Source of the DNA: Rhodocyclaceae bacterium
GTDB taxonomy: Bacteria > Pseudomonadota > Gammaproteobacteria > Burkholderiales > Rhodocyclaceae
DNA length: 33,363 nt
Assembly: GCA_029982755.1 (NCBI GenBank)
Contig: JARRBR010000021.1
Span: 1 to 33,363 of the forward strand
Direction: 5' to 3'
The position numbers and the translations under genes are program-made. Of this stretch, positions 23,595-32,776 are shown one piece after another. Below the pieces are notes generated by a model. It had not been told where the DNA came from and ran no database searches. It saw only the letters and a list, made by a program, of their open reading frames with translations. Every line of letters starts with the position of its first letter. Positions within the stretch are counted from its first letter, which is position 1.

Positions 23595-24065
23595 ATGAAG
23601 CTCTTCGTCGTCGCCGTCGGCCACCGCATGCCGGGCTGGGTCGAGGCCGGCTTCGACGAATTCGCCCGCCGCATGCCGCGCGAGCTGCCGCTGCAGCTGG
23701 TGGAGATCAAGGCCGAGCCGCGCACCAGCGGCAAGACGGTGGAGGCGATGATGGCGGCCGAGGCCGCACGCATCGAAGCCGCCCTGCCGCCGCGCTGCCG
23801 GCGGGTGATCCTCGACGAGCGCGGCGCCGACCTCACGACGATGGCGCTCGCCCGCCGGCTCGAGGCCTGGCAGGGCGAAGGCCAGGACGTCGCGCTGATC
23901 GTCGGCGGCCCGGACGGCCTGGCGCCGGCGTTCAAGGCCTCGGCACACGAGGCGATCCGCCTCTCCAGCCTGACCCTGCCCCACGCCCTGGTGCGCCCGC
24001 TGCTGGCCGAGGCGCTGTACCGCGCCTGGTCGGTGCTGCGCAACCACCCCTACCATCGCGAATAG
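23595..24065 (+). CDS. rlmH: 23S rRNA pseudouridine-1915 N3-methyltransferase RlmH
   Basis: A 156-residue SPOUT-class methyltransferase that modifies pseudouridine 1915 in helix 69 of 23S rRNA. It starts [20 protein letters not shown], has [20 protein letters not shown], the knotted AdoMet site [15 protein letters not shown] and the C-terminal [17 protein letters not shown], where the HPYHR tail is highly conserved. Length is exactly typical. It follows rsfS with one base between. Confidence 0.97.
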   Translation: MKLFVVAVGHRMPGWVEAGFDEFARRMPRELPLQLVEIKAEPRTSGKTVEAMMAAEAARIEAALPPRCRRVILDERGADLTTMALARRLEAWQGEGQDVALIVGGPDGLAPAFKASAHEAIRLSSLTLPHALVRPLLAEALYRAWSVLRNHPYHRE

Positions 24066-24148
24066 CCGCGCGCGAAACCCATTAGAATCCGGTGTCATCC
24101 ATCGCCGCATGGCCTCCCGTGCATGCCGCGCCTTGCCGAAATCCGTCC

Positions 24149-24766
24149 ATGACCGTCACCCCACGCATCTACCTCGCCTCGAAGAGCCCGCGCCGCCGCG
24201 ACCTGCTGCGCCAGATCGGCGTCAATTTCGACGTGATCACCTTCCGTGCCGGCGCGCGTGGCAGCGATGCCGACGTCGATGAAACGCCGATCGCCGGCGA
24301 GGCGGTGGATCACTACGTGGAGCGCCTCGCGCTCGCCAAGGCCGAGGCCGGCGTGCGCCGGGTGCAGTGGCGCCGGCTGCTGGCGCGGCCGGTGCTGGCC
24401 GCCGACACCACGCTGGAGCTCGACGGCGAGATCATCGGCAAGCCGCACGATGCCGCCGATGCGCACGCCATCCTCGGCCGCCTGTCCGGCCGCCGGCACC
24501 GCGTGCTGACTGCGGTCGCGATCAGCGACGGCGAGCGCACGCGCAGCCGGCTGTCGGTCAGCGAGGTGCGCTTCCGCACCCTTTCAGAGCATGAGATCCG
24601 CCGCTACGTCGCCACCGGCGAGCCGATGGACAAGGCCGGCGCGTACGGCATCCAGGGCCACGCGGCCGTCTTCATCGAGGAGATCCGCGGCAGCTATTCG
24701 GGGATCATGGGCCTGCCGCTGTTCGAGACCGCGGCCCTGCTCGAAGTCTTCGGTTACCCGGTATGA
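24149..24766 (+). CDS. maf: Maf-family nucleoside triphosphate pyrophosphatase
   Basis: A 205-residue Maf protein that hydrolyses non-canonical or pyrimidine nucleoside triphosphates as a housecleaning enzyme. It shows YLASKSPRRRDLLRQIGV near the N-terminus, DVDETPIAGE, VLAADTTLELDGEIIGKP (the catalytic Asp and Lys), and DKAGAYGIQGHAAVFIEEI followed by SYSGIMGLPLFE. The order of these motifs fits the YhdE-type (dTTP/UTP) branch. ATG 24149 is selected over an earlier ATG at 24092, which would add a non-homologous N-terminus. A TAGAAT at 24083 might be a -10 element but lacks a partner. Confidence 0.95.
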   Translation: MTVTPRIYLASKSPRRRDLLRQIGVNFDVITFRAGARGSDADVDETPIAGEAVDHYVERLALAKAEAGVRRVQWRRLLARPVLAADTTLELDGEIIGKPHDAADAHAILGRLSGRRHRVLTAVAISDGERTRSRLSVSEVRFRTLSEHEIRRYVATGEPMDKAGAYGIQGHAAVFIEEIRGSYSGIMGLPLFETAALLEVFGYPV

Positions 24767-24779
24767 GCGTGTCCCAGCC

Positions 24780-26234
24780 ATGAGCATCGAATTCCTCATC
24801 AACTTCACCCCGCAGGAAACCCGCGTCGCGCTCGTCGAGCAGGGCGTGGTGCAGGAGCTGCACGTCGAGCGCACCGCCAGCCGCGGCATCGTCGGCAACA
24901 TCTACCTCGGCAAGGTGGTGCGCGTGCTGCCCGGCATGCAGTCGGCCTTCGTCGACATCGGCCTGGAGCGCACCGCTTTCCTGCACGTCGCCGACATCTG
25001 GAGCGACCGCCAGGCCGGCGAGAGCGCGCGGCCGATCGAGAAGATCCTCGCCGAGGGCCAGAGCCTGATGGTGCAGGTGCTGAAGGACCCGATCGGCACC
25101 AAGGGCGCGCGCCTGTCGACGCAGATCAGCCTCGCCGGCCGGCTGCTCGTGTATCTGCCCCAGGAAAAGCACATCGGCATCTCGCAGCGCATCGAGGACG
25201 AGGCCGAGCGCGAGGCCCTGCGCAGCCGGCTCACCGCGCTGGTGCCGGAGGACGAGCCGGGCGGCTTCATCGTGCGTACGATGGCCGAATCCGCCTCGGA
25301 CGCGGAGCTCGCCGCCGACATCGCCTACCTGCGCAAGCTGTGGGGCGAGATCTCCGGGTCGACGGTGGGGCTCTTCCCGCCCAAGGTGCTGCACGAGGAC
25401 CTGGGCCTGGGCCAGCGCACGCTGCGCGACCTGGTCACCGACGAGACCGCGCGCATCCGCGTCGACTCGCGGGAGAACTTCCAGAAGCTCACCGCCTTCG
25501 CGCAGGAATACACGCCCAAGGTGCTGCCGCTGCTCGAGCACTACAGCGGCGACCGCCCGCTGTTCGAGCTCTACAACATCGAGGACGAGATCCAGAAGGC
25601 GCTCGCCCGCCGCGTGGACCTGAAGTCCGGCGGCTACCTGATCATCGATCAGACCGAGGCGATGACCACGGTGGACGTGAACACCGGCGGATTCGTCGGT
25701 GCGCGCAACTTCGACGACACCATCTTCAAGACCAACCTCGAGGCCAGCCAGGCGATCGCCCGCCAGCTGCGCCTGCGCAACCTCGGCGGCATCATCATCA
25801 TCGACTTCATCGACATGGAGAACGTCGAGCATCGCGAGATGGTGCTCGAGGAGTTCCGCAAGGCGCTGGCGCGCGACCACACCAAGATGACGATCAACGG
25901 CTTCACCGCGCTCGGCCTGGTGGAGATGACGAGGAAGCGCACCCGCGAGTCGCTCGCCCACCTGCTGTGCGAGCCCTGCCCCACCTGCAGCGGCCGCGGC
26001 GAGGTGAAGACCGCGCGCACGGTGGCCTACGAGATCCTGCGCGAGCTGCTGCGCGAGGCGCGCCAGTTCAACGCCAGGGAGTTCCGCGTGCTCGCCGCGC
26101 CCAACGTCATCGACCTCTTCCTCGACGAGGAGAGCCAGTCGCTGGCGATGCTGTCGGACTTCATCGGCAAGAAGGTGTCGCTCCACGCCGAGGGCAGCTA
26201 CACCCAGGAACAATACGACATCGTGCTGCTGTGA
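24780..26234 (+). CDS. rng: Ribonuclease G
   Basis: A 484-residue single-strand endoribonuclease of the RNase E/G family that matures 16S rRNA 5' ends and turns over some mRNAs. An S1-like domain (about residues 35-125, RGIVGNIYLGKVVRVLPGMQ) is followed by the RNase H-like and DNase I-like core. The catalytic acids are near 299 (DVNTGGFVG) and 342 (IIIIDFIDM), and the zinc link is CEPCPTC at 397-403. It lacks the long C-terminal scaffold of RNase E, so RNase G is the call. The start at 24780 lies 13 bases after maf. Confidence 0.96.
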   Translation: MSIEFLINFTPQETRVALVEQGVVQELHVERTASRGIVGNIYLGKVVRVLPGMQSAFVDIGLERTAFLHVADIWSDRQAGESARPIEKILAEGQSLMVQVLKDPIGTKGARLSTQISLAGRLLVYLPQEKHIGISQRIEDEAEREALRSRLTALVPEDEPGGFIVRTMAESASDAELAADIAYLRKLWGEISGSTVGLFPPKVLHEDLGLGQRTLRDLVTDETARIRVDSRENFQKLTAFAQEYTPKVLPLLEHYSGDRPLFELYNIEDEIQKALARRVDLKSGGYLIIDQTEAMTTVDVNTGGFVGARNFDDTIFKTNLEASQAIARQLRLRNLGGIIIIDFIDMENVEHREMVLEEFRKALARDHTKMTINGFTALGLVEMTRKRTRESLAHLLCEPCPTCSGRGEVKTARTVAYEILRELLREARQFNAREFRVLAAPNVIDLFLDEESQSLAMLSDFIGKKVSLHAEGSYTQEQYDIVLL

Positions 26235-26289
26235 GCCCTTTCGCCACCCTCCCCCCCGCCGCGCACCCCGCGCCGGCGCCCCGCCCCCG

Positions 26290-27234
26290 ATGAGCGCGCT
26301 GCACTCCGCCGAACCGCGCCCCGAGCGCTTCGGCAACGCCTTCGCGCGCTGCTTCGCCGCCACCCGCCCCGCCTTCCTCGCGGTGACCCTGGTCGGCTGC
26401 GTGCTCGGCATCGCCAGCGCCCACGCCGGCGGGGTGGCGATCGATGCCACGCGCGCGCTGCTGACGGTGCTGCTGGCGCTGATGGCGCACGCCGGCGGCA
26501 ACGTGGTCAATGACTACCACGACGCGCTCAGCGGCGCCGACGACGCCAACCGCGGCCGCCTGTTCCCCTTCACCGGTGGCAGCCGCTTCATCCAGAACGG
26601 CGTGCACAGCGCGCGCCAGACCGCGCTGCTCGGCTACGGCCTGCTCGCCGCGGTGGTGCCGGGCGGGCTGTGGCTGGCGTCGCAGGCGGGGCCGGGCCTG
26701 GTGCTGATCGGGCTGGCGGGGCTGGTGCTGGGCTGGGCGTATTCGGCACCGCCGCTCAAGCTGGTGAGCCGCGGCTGCGGCGAGCTCGTCATCGCCGCGT
26801 GCTGGCTGCTGGTGGTGGCGGGCGCGGACTACGTGCAGCGCGGCGCCTTCGACCTGCTGCCGGTCGCGGCCGGGCTGTCCTACGCGCTGCTGGTCGCGAA
26901 CCTGCTCTTCATCAACCAGTTCCCCGACCACGACGGCGACGCCGCCAGCGGCAAGCGCACCCTGGTCGTGCGCCTCGGCCCGCAGACCGCGAAGTGGGGC
27001 TACCTGCTGATCGCCATCGCCGCCCACGCCTGGCTGATCCTGATGGTCGCCAACGAGGTGCTGCCGCAGAAGTCGGCCGCCGCGGCGCTGACCGTCGCGC
27101 TGGCCTTCCCCGCCGGCCGCGACCTGCTCGAGTACGCCTCGCAGCCGGCCGAGCTCGCGCCCGCGATCAGGCGCACCATCGTCGCCGCGCTGGCGCACGG
27201 GATGGTCCTCGCGGCGGTGCTGGCCTTCGCCTGA
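26290..27234 (+). CDS. UbiA-superfamily prenyltransferase (MenA-like)
   Basis: A 314-residue integral membrane prenyltransferase with eight or nine hydrophobic segments. The two Asp-rich prenyl-diphosphate motifs are NDYHDALSGADDANRGR from residue 74 and NQFPDHDGDAASGKRTLVVR. The second, with its DxxGDxxSGKRTL form, is typical of 1,4-dihydroxy-2-naphthoate prenyltransferases rather than ubiquinone UbiA. No other menaquinone genes are in the window, so the acceptor aromatic is not established. It starts 55 bases after rng on the same strand and ends 55 bases before the convergent livF-like gene. Confidence 0.9.
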   Translation: MSALHSAEPRPERFGNAFARCFAATRPAFLAVTLVGCVLGIASAHAGGVAIDATRALLTVLLALMAHAGGNVVNDYHDALSGADDANRGRLFPFTGGSRFIQNGVHSARQTALLGYGLLAAVVPGGLWLASQAGPGLVLIGLAGLVLGWAYSAPPLKLVSRGCGELVIAACWLLVVAGADYVQRGAFDLLPVAAGLSYALLVANLLFINQFPDHDGDAASGKRTLVVRLGPQTAKWGYLLIAIAAHAWLILMVANEVLPQKSAAAALTVALAFPAGRDLLEYASQPAELAPAIRRTIVAALAHGMVLAAVLAFA

Positions 27235-27289
27235 CCGCCTCGCCAGCAGGGGCAGCCGCGGACACCCTAGCAGCCAGCCGGGCGGATGC

Positions 27290-28002
<713 letters not shown>

Positions 28003-28006
<4 letters not shown>

Positions 28007-28752
28007 GCCGCCGCCTCCGTGCCCAGATAGACGGACTGCACCTCGGGATGCCCCTTCACATGGGCCGCGTCGCCCGAGGTCAGCACCTTGCCGTACACCA
28101 GCACCGAGATGCGGTCGGCGAGCTGGAACACCGCGTCCATGTCGTGCTCGATGAGCAGGATCGCGGTCTCGCGGCGCAGGCTGCGGATCAGCTCGATCAT
28201 CTGCTGCGAATCCTCCGGCCCCATCCCTGCCATCGGCTCGTCGAGCAGCAGCAGCTTCGGTTGCGAGGCGAGCGCGAGCGCGACGTCGAGCCGCTTCTGC
28301 ACGCCATGCGCCAGAGTGCCGGCGTTGCGCTCGAGCACCTCGGTGAGCCCCACGCGCTGCGCCAGCGCCTCGGCGCGCTGCTGCAATGCGTGCTCGGCAT
28401 CGCGCCGCGCGAGGCAGCGGAAGCTGGAGCCGGCATGCGCCTGCACCGCCAGCAGCAGGTTGTCGCGCACCGAGTCGTTGCGGAACACGCTGGTAATCTG
28501 GAAGCAGCGCGCCAGGCCGTGGCGGCTGCGCTGGTGCGGCGCAAGCGCGGTCAGCTCGATGCCGTCGAGCACGATGCGCCCGGCATCGGCCGGCAGCAGG
28601 CCGGAGATCAGGTTGACCAGCGTGGATTTGCCCGCGCCGTTGGGGCCGATCAGCGCATGGATCTCGCCCGCCTCGACGGCGAGGTCCACATGGTCGGTGG
28701 CGAGCAGGCCGCCGAAGCGCTTGACCAGGCCTTCGGCCCTGAACAGGCTCAT
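28003..28752 (-). CDS. HAAT-type ABC transporter ATPase, LivG-like
   Basis: A 249-residue ATPase with Walker A GPNGAGKST (about residues 36-44), the LivG-typical insertion after it (RHGLARCFQITSVFRNDSV), a divergent signature LAHGVQKRLDVALAL, Walker B LLLLDEPMAGMGPED and H-loop LLIEHDMDAVF. It overlaps both the permease gene upstream and the livF-like gene downstream by four bases, so translation is coupled along the operon. Confidence 0.93.
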
Positions 28753-29723
28753 CGCGCCGCCTCCTTGCCGGCGCGACGCTCGAGGAGCGCGGCCACGCCC
28801 TGCGGCGCATGGAACACCACCAGCAGCAGCAGGACGCCGAGCGGCCAGTGCCAGTAGTCGGTGTGCATCTTCAGCGCTTCCTCCAGCGTCAGCCACAGCG
28901 CCACGCCCAGCGGCGCGCCCCAGCGCCGGCCGAGGCCGCCGAGCATCACCATCACCAGCAGCAGCGCCGATTGCGTCCAGTGCATCATGCCCGGGCTGAC
29001 GAAGGCGTTGTGGCTGGCGAGCAGCCCGCCGGCCAGGCCCGCGACCGCGCCGGCGGCGACGAAGCCGGCGAGTTTGAGCCGATACACCGGATAGCCGAGC
29101 GCCACCATGCGCGTCTCGTTGTCGCGGATGCCGCGCAGCGCCTGGCCGTAGCGCGAATGCGCGACCCGGCTGAAGAGGGCGAAGACCAGCGCCGCGATCG
29201 CCAGCACCACCCAGTAGAACACCTGCGCATGCGCGCCATCGAGCCAGACGCCCATCTCCAGCGGCGTGTAGATGCCGTAGCCGTCGTCGCCGCCCCAGGT
29301 GCGCAGCGACACCGCCAGGTAGTACAGCATCTGCGCGAAGGCGAGCGTGATCATGATGAAGTACACCCCGCGCGTACGCAGCGACACCGCGCCGATCGCC
29401 GCCGCCGCCAGGCCGGCCACCGCCGCCGCGCCGCCCCACGCCAGCCAGGCCGAGGAAAAGCCCGCCTCGACCAGCGCCACCACGGTGTAGGCGCCGACGC
29501 CGATGAAGCCCGCGTGGCCCAGCGCCGCCATGCCACCGTAGCCGAGGATGAAGTTGAGGCTGGTCGCGGCGATGGCGACGATCAGCACCCGGCGCACGAA
29601 GCCGACGTAGTACTCCAGCCCGAAGGCGGGCGCGAAGAGCGGGAAGGCCGCCAGCAGCGCGAGCACCAGCCAGGGCAGGCGGCGCGCAAGACCGGGGAAG
29701 CGTTCGTGCATGGCCGCCCTCAC
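28749..29723 (-). CDS. HAAT-type ABC permease, LivM-like
   Basis: A 324-residue permease with eight to ten membrane helices. The conserved LivM core LNFILGYGGMAALGHAGFIG (about residues 56-75) and GVYFIMITLAFAQM are present, and the cytoplasmic coupling segment RYGQALRGIRDNETRMVALG lies near residues 190-210. GTG 29723 overlaps the livH-like stop; ATG 29711, four codons later, is an equally possible start. It pairs with the LivH-like permease to form the channel. Confidence 0.93.
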   Translation of the reverse strand: MRAAMHERFPGLARRLPWLVLALLAAFPLFAPAFGLEYYVGFVRRVLIVAIAATSLNFILGYGGMAALGHAGFIGVGAYTVVALVEAGFSSAWLAWGGAAAVAGLAAAAIGAVSLRTRGVYFIMITLAFAQMLYYLAVSLRTWGGDDGYGIYTPLEMGVWLDGAHAQVFYWVVLAIAALVFALFSRVAHSRYGQALRGIRDNETRMVALGYPVYRLKLAGFVAAGAVAGLAGGLLASHNAFVSPGMMHWTQSALLLVMVMLGGLGRRWGAPLGVALWLTLEEALKMHTDYWHWPLGVLLLLVVFHAPQGVAALLERRAGKEAAR

Positions 29724-30640
29724 CCGCGCGCGGGGAACAGCCCCGCCGGCTTGAGCGTCAGCACCGCCGCCATCAGCACGTACATCGCGATGCCGGCCAG
29801 CGCCGGGCCGAGGTCGGCCGCCACCGAGGGCGGCAGCACCGCGCGCAGGGCCGGCGGCAGGAAGGCGCGCCCGGCGGTGTCCACCAGCCCGACCAGCAGC
29901 GCCGCGACGAAGGCGCCGCGCACCGAGCCGATGCCGCCGATCACGATCACCACCAGCGCCGGGATCAGGATCGCCTCGCCCATGCCGATCTGCACCGAGC
30001 TGATCGGCGCCATCAGCGCGCCCGCAAGCGCGGCGAGCCCTGCGCCGAGCGCGAACACGAAGGCGAACACCGCGCCCACGCGCACGCCCATGAATTCCGC
30101 CATCTGCCGGTTCGAGGCCCCGGCCCGCACCAGCATGCCGACGCGGGTGTTGTTGACCAGCAGGTAGAGCCCGAGCGCCACCGCCAGCCCGGCGCCGATC
30201 AGCAGCAGGCGGTAGGACGGATAGGGCAGGCCCTCGAAGAGCTGCACCGGGCCAGCGAGCGCTGCCGGCGTCGACGCCAGCAGCGGCGCCACGCCCCAGA
30301 TCGCCTTCACCGCATCGTCGGCGATCAGGATGATGCCGAAGGTGGCGAGCACCTGCACCAGGTGGTCGCGCCGGTACAGGCGGCGGATGACGAGGAATTC
30401 GAGCACTGCCGCCACCGCCACCGTCACCGCGACTGCGACCGCCACCGCAAGCGCGAACGACGCACTGGCCTCATGCACGCGCGCGGCGACATAGGCGCCG
30501 GCCATGTACAGCGAGCCATGGGCGAGGTTCATCGTGTCCATGATGCCGAACACGAGCGTGAGGCCGGCGGCGATCAGGAACAGCATCAGGCCGTAGCCCA
30601 GCCCATTGAGCAGCTGCTCGAAGACGAAGATGGCATCCAT
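29720..30640 (-). CDS. HAAT-type ABC permease, LivH-like
   Basis: A 306-residue permease with about eight helices. It starts MDAIFVFEQLLNGLGYGLML, then has FGIMDTMNLAHGSLYMAGAY (residues about 34-53) and NTRVGMLVRAGASNRQMAEF, all standard LivH features. A strongly Ala/Val-rich helix near residues 65-80 comes from a GCG/GTC-type repeat. ATG 30640 is chosen over an upstream in-frame ATG at 30679 because family proteins start here; neither has a strong ribosome binding site. It lies 93 bases downstream of the binding-protein gene. Confidence 0.93.
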   Translation of the reverse strand: MDAIFVFEQLLNGLGYGLMLFLIAAGLTLVFGIMDTMNLAHGSLYMAGAYVAARVHEASASFALAVAVAVAVTVAVAAVLEFLVIRRLYRRDHLVQVLATFGIILIADDAVKAIWGVAPLLASTPAALAGPVQLFEGLPYPSYRLLLIGAGLAVALGLYLLVNNTRVGMLVRAGASNRQMAEFMGVRVGAVFAFVFALGAGLAALAGALMAPISSVQIGMGEAILIPALVVIVIGGIGSVRGAFVAALLVGLVDTAGRAFLPPALRAVLPPSVAADLGPALAGIAMYVLMAAVLTLKPAGLFPARG

Positions 30641-30733
30641 CGGGGAGATCCGGAGGCGATGCGGCAAGGCGCGCGGCATCGCGCGGCGGGACGGACGCAG
30701 GCACCGGAGCGCCCGCGCCCGTCGCGCGCGGTC

Positions 30734-31894
30734 TTACATCTTGCAGGCGCCGACGTAGGCGTCCTGGTGCTGCTCGAGCGTGGTGCCGACCAGCTTGTTG
30801 GTGATGCGGCCCTCAGCGTCCTTGCCGACCTCGCGCAGGTAGTAGTTCTGCACCGGGAAGTTGTTGGCGCCGTACCTGAACTCGCCGCGCAGCGACTTGA
30901 AGCTCGGGTTCTTCAGCGCCTTCAGCACCGCCTCGCGGTCCTCGACCTTGCCGCCGGCGTCGCGCACCGCGGCGTCCATCGCCATCAGCGTGTCGTAGGC
31001 CATCGCCGCATACACGGACGGGTAGCGGCCGTCGTACTTCTTGCGGAAGGACGACACGAACTCGGCATTCGCCGGATTCTGCAGGTCGTGGGTCCAGTGC
31101 GCGGTGTTGAGCACGCCGAGCATCGGCTCGCCCACCGCCTGGATCACGTCCTCGTCGGCCGAGAAGCCGGGGGCGATCAGCGGGACGTCCTTGAGGCCGC
31201 CGCCGACGAACTGCTTGACGAAGTTGATGCCCATCGCGCCCGGCAGGAAGAAGAACACCGCGTCCGGCTTGGCGGCGCGGATCTGCGCGATCTCGGCGGC
31301 GTAGTCGATCTGGCCGAGCTTGGTGTAGATCTCGTCCTTCACCGCGCCCTTGTACAGGCGCTTGAAGCCGTTGAGGTGGTCCTTGCCCGCCGGGTAGTTG
31401 GGCGCGATCAGCACCACGTTCCGGTAGCCCTTCTCGTTGGCGACCTTGCCCGCGGCCTCGTCGTAGGTGTCGTTCTGGTACTGGGCGAAGAACCACGGGC
31501 TGCACTTCTCGCCGGCGTAGGCACTCGGCCCCGGGTTGGCCGACAGGTAGGGGACCTTGGCGGCGAACAGGGCCGGGCCGACCGCGAGCGCGGCGTTGGA
31601 GCCGATCGGGCCGGTGAAGAAGTCGATCTTGTCGCGCTGCAGGTAGCGCGCCACGAGCTGGTTGGCCTGCTCCGGGTTGCCGCCGAAGTCGGTGCGGATG
31701 AATTCGGCCGGCTGCCCGCCGAGCTTGCCGCCCAGCTTCTCGATCGCCAGCTCGAAGCCGTCGCGCGCCTCGGCGCCGAGCGCCGCGAACGGGCCGGAGA
31801 TGTCGAGCGCGATGCCGACCTTGATGTCTGCGGCGTGGGCCGCGGCGGCGCTGCACAGCGCCAGGGCGACGGCGAACTTCTTCATCGACTGCAT
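30734..31894 (-). CDS. HAAT-type ABC transporter substrate-binding protein, LivK-like
   Basis: A 386-residue periplasmic binding protein with signal peptide MKKFAVALALCSAAAAHA and likely cleavage after AHA. The mature protein begins ADIKVGIALDISGPFAALGA, the Peripla_BP_6 opening. Motifs such as GPIGSNAALAVGP, APNYPAGKDHLNGFKRLY and FFFLPGAMGINFVKQF are typical of the group, but they do not fix the ligand: branched-chain amino acids, amides or aromatic acids are all possible. GAGGAG nine bases before ATG 31894 decides the start, with an internal ATG at 31885 as a weaker option. It is the first gene of the operon. Confidence 0.93.
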   Translation of the reverse strand: MQSMKKFAVALALCSAAAAHAADIKVGIALDISGPFAALGAEARDGFELAIEKLGGKLGGQPAEFIRTDFGGNPEQANQLVARYLQRDKIDFFTGPIGSNAALAVGPALFAAKVPYLSANPGPSAYAGEKCSPWFFAQYQNDTYDEAAGKVANEKGYRNVVLIAPNYPAGKDHLNGFKRLYKGAVKDEIYTKLGQIDYAAEIAQIRAAKPDAVFFFLPGAMGINFVKQFVGGGLKDVPLIAPGFSADEDVIQAVGEPMLGVLNTAHWTHDLQNPANAEFVSSFRKKYDGRYPSVYAAMAYDTLMAMDAAVRDAGGKVEDREAVLKALKNPSFKSLRGEFRYGANNFPVQNYYLREVGKDAEGRITNKLVGTTLEQHQDAYVGACKM

Positions 31895-32156
31895 TCGGGG
31901 GGTCTCCTCGTTGGTAGTTGTTGGCCGGCAGGGTCGCGGCCCTGCGGCCGCATGCCCGGGCGCCGGCCTGCATAACCCGCGGATTCTAGCCTGAGTCGCG
32001 CCCTGCGGCCGCATTCGCGGGCGAGCCCGCGCCCACGGATCTGCGCCTCGGACTGTATGAAATACCACCTGCGCTGCGGCGGCCGGCACCAGCCCTGATA
32101 GACTTGCGACTTGCACCAGCGCTGACATTTTCCGACGCACCCCAAACGGCTCCCCC
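31895..32156. other. Divergent intergenic region, livK-like/ruvA, with repeats
   Basis: 262 bases without a gene. A segment GTCGCG-CCCTGCGGCCGCAT occurs twice in direct orientation (31933-31952, with one extra G, and 31995-32013), each containing the palindrome TGCGGCCGCA. The second copy runs into a REP-like hairpin. Promoters for both sides must lie here or at the gene starts, but no convincing -35/-10 pair was found; TGTATGAAAT near 32056 is the best -10-like sequence toward ruvA. Confidence 0.5.
32014..32036 (+). repeat. Single REP-like hairpin upstream of ruvA
   Basis: TTCGCGGGCGAGCCCGCGCC followed by CAC: stem GCGGGC with loop GA and GCCCGC. It resembles the TTCGCGG...CCGCTCCCACA arms inside polA and the REP family known from Pseudomonas. 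It is a lone REP with no inverted partner. Confidence 0.6.
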
Positions 32157-32756
32157 ATGATCGGACGCATCACCGGCACCCTGCTGGAAAAGAACCCGCC
32201 GCAGATCCTCGTCGACGTGCACGGCGTCGGCTACGAGATCGACGTGCCGATGAGCACCTTCTACAACCTGCCCGCCACCGGCGGCGCGGTGAGCCTGCAC
32301 ACCCACCATGTGGTGCGCGAGGACGGCCACTTCCTGTTCGGCTTCGCCACCGACGAGGAGCGCGCCACCTTCCGCCAGCTGCTCAAGGTCTCGGGCATCG
32401 GTGCGCGCATGGCGCTGGCGGTCCTGTCCGGGCTGTCGGTCAATGACCTCGCCCAGGCGGTGGCGCTGCAGGAGGCCGGGCGGCTGGTGAAGATTCCCGG
32501 AATCGGCAAGAAGACCGCCGAGCGCCTGCTGCTCGAGCTGCGCGACAAGCTGGGCAAGGCGCTGCCGAGCATGGCCGGCGTGCGCCTGGCCGCCGCACCG
32601 GGTGCAGCCCCGGACGCGAAGAGCGACATTCTCAACGCACTGCTGGCGCTGGGTTACAACGAGCGCGAGGCGCTGGGCGCGATGAAGGGCCTGACCGAGG
32701 ACATCGGCGTGTCGGACGGCATCCGCCAGGCGCTGAAGGCGCTGTCGAAAGGCTGA
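32157..32756 (+). CDS. ruvA: Holliday junction branch migration subunit RuvA
   Basis: A 199-residue protein that binds four-way junctions and loads RuvB. Domain I opens [20 protein letters not shown]; domain II has the helix-hairpin-helix pairs [20 protein letters not shown] and [20 protein letters not shown] (residues about 75-135); the C-terminal domain III ([16 protein letters not shown]) contacts RuvB. Length is normal. ruvB follows after 20 bases. ruvC, usually just upstream in betaproteobacteria, is not present there. Confidence 0.97.
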   Translation: MIGRITGTLLEKNPPQILVDVHGVGYEIDVPMSTFYNLPATGGAVSLHTHHVVREDGHFLFGFATDEERATFRQLLKVSGIGARMALAVLSGLSVNDLAQAVALQEAGRLVKIPGIGKKTAERLLLELRDKLGKALPSMAGVRLAAAPGAAPDAKSDILNALLALGYNEREALGAMKGLTEDIGVSDGIRQALKALSKG

Positions 32757-32776
32757 ACGGAGGCTAGGCTCAAGCC

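Noticed and set aside
24083-24088. TAGAAT as a maf promoter -10 element
   Set aside because: No -35 hexamer lies at a proper distance, and a similar TAGAAT at 18830 is equally unsupported.
28809-31975. Two long plus-strand open frames (452 and 537 codons)
   Set aside because: They are antisense to livM/livH/livK-like genes, which have all expected motifs; composition explains the open frames.
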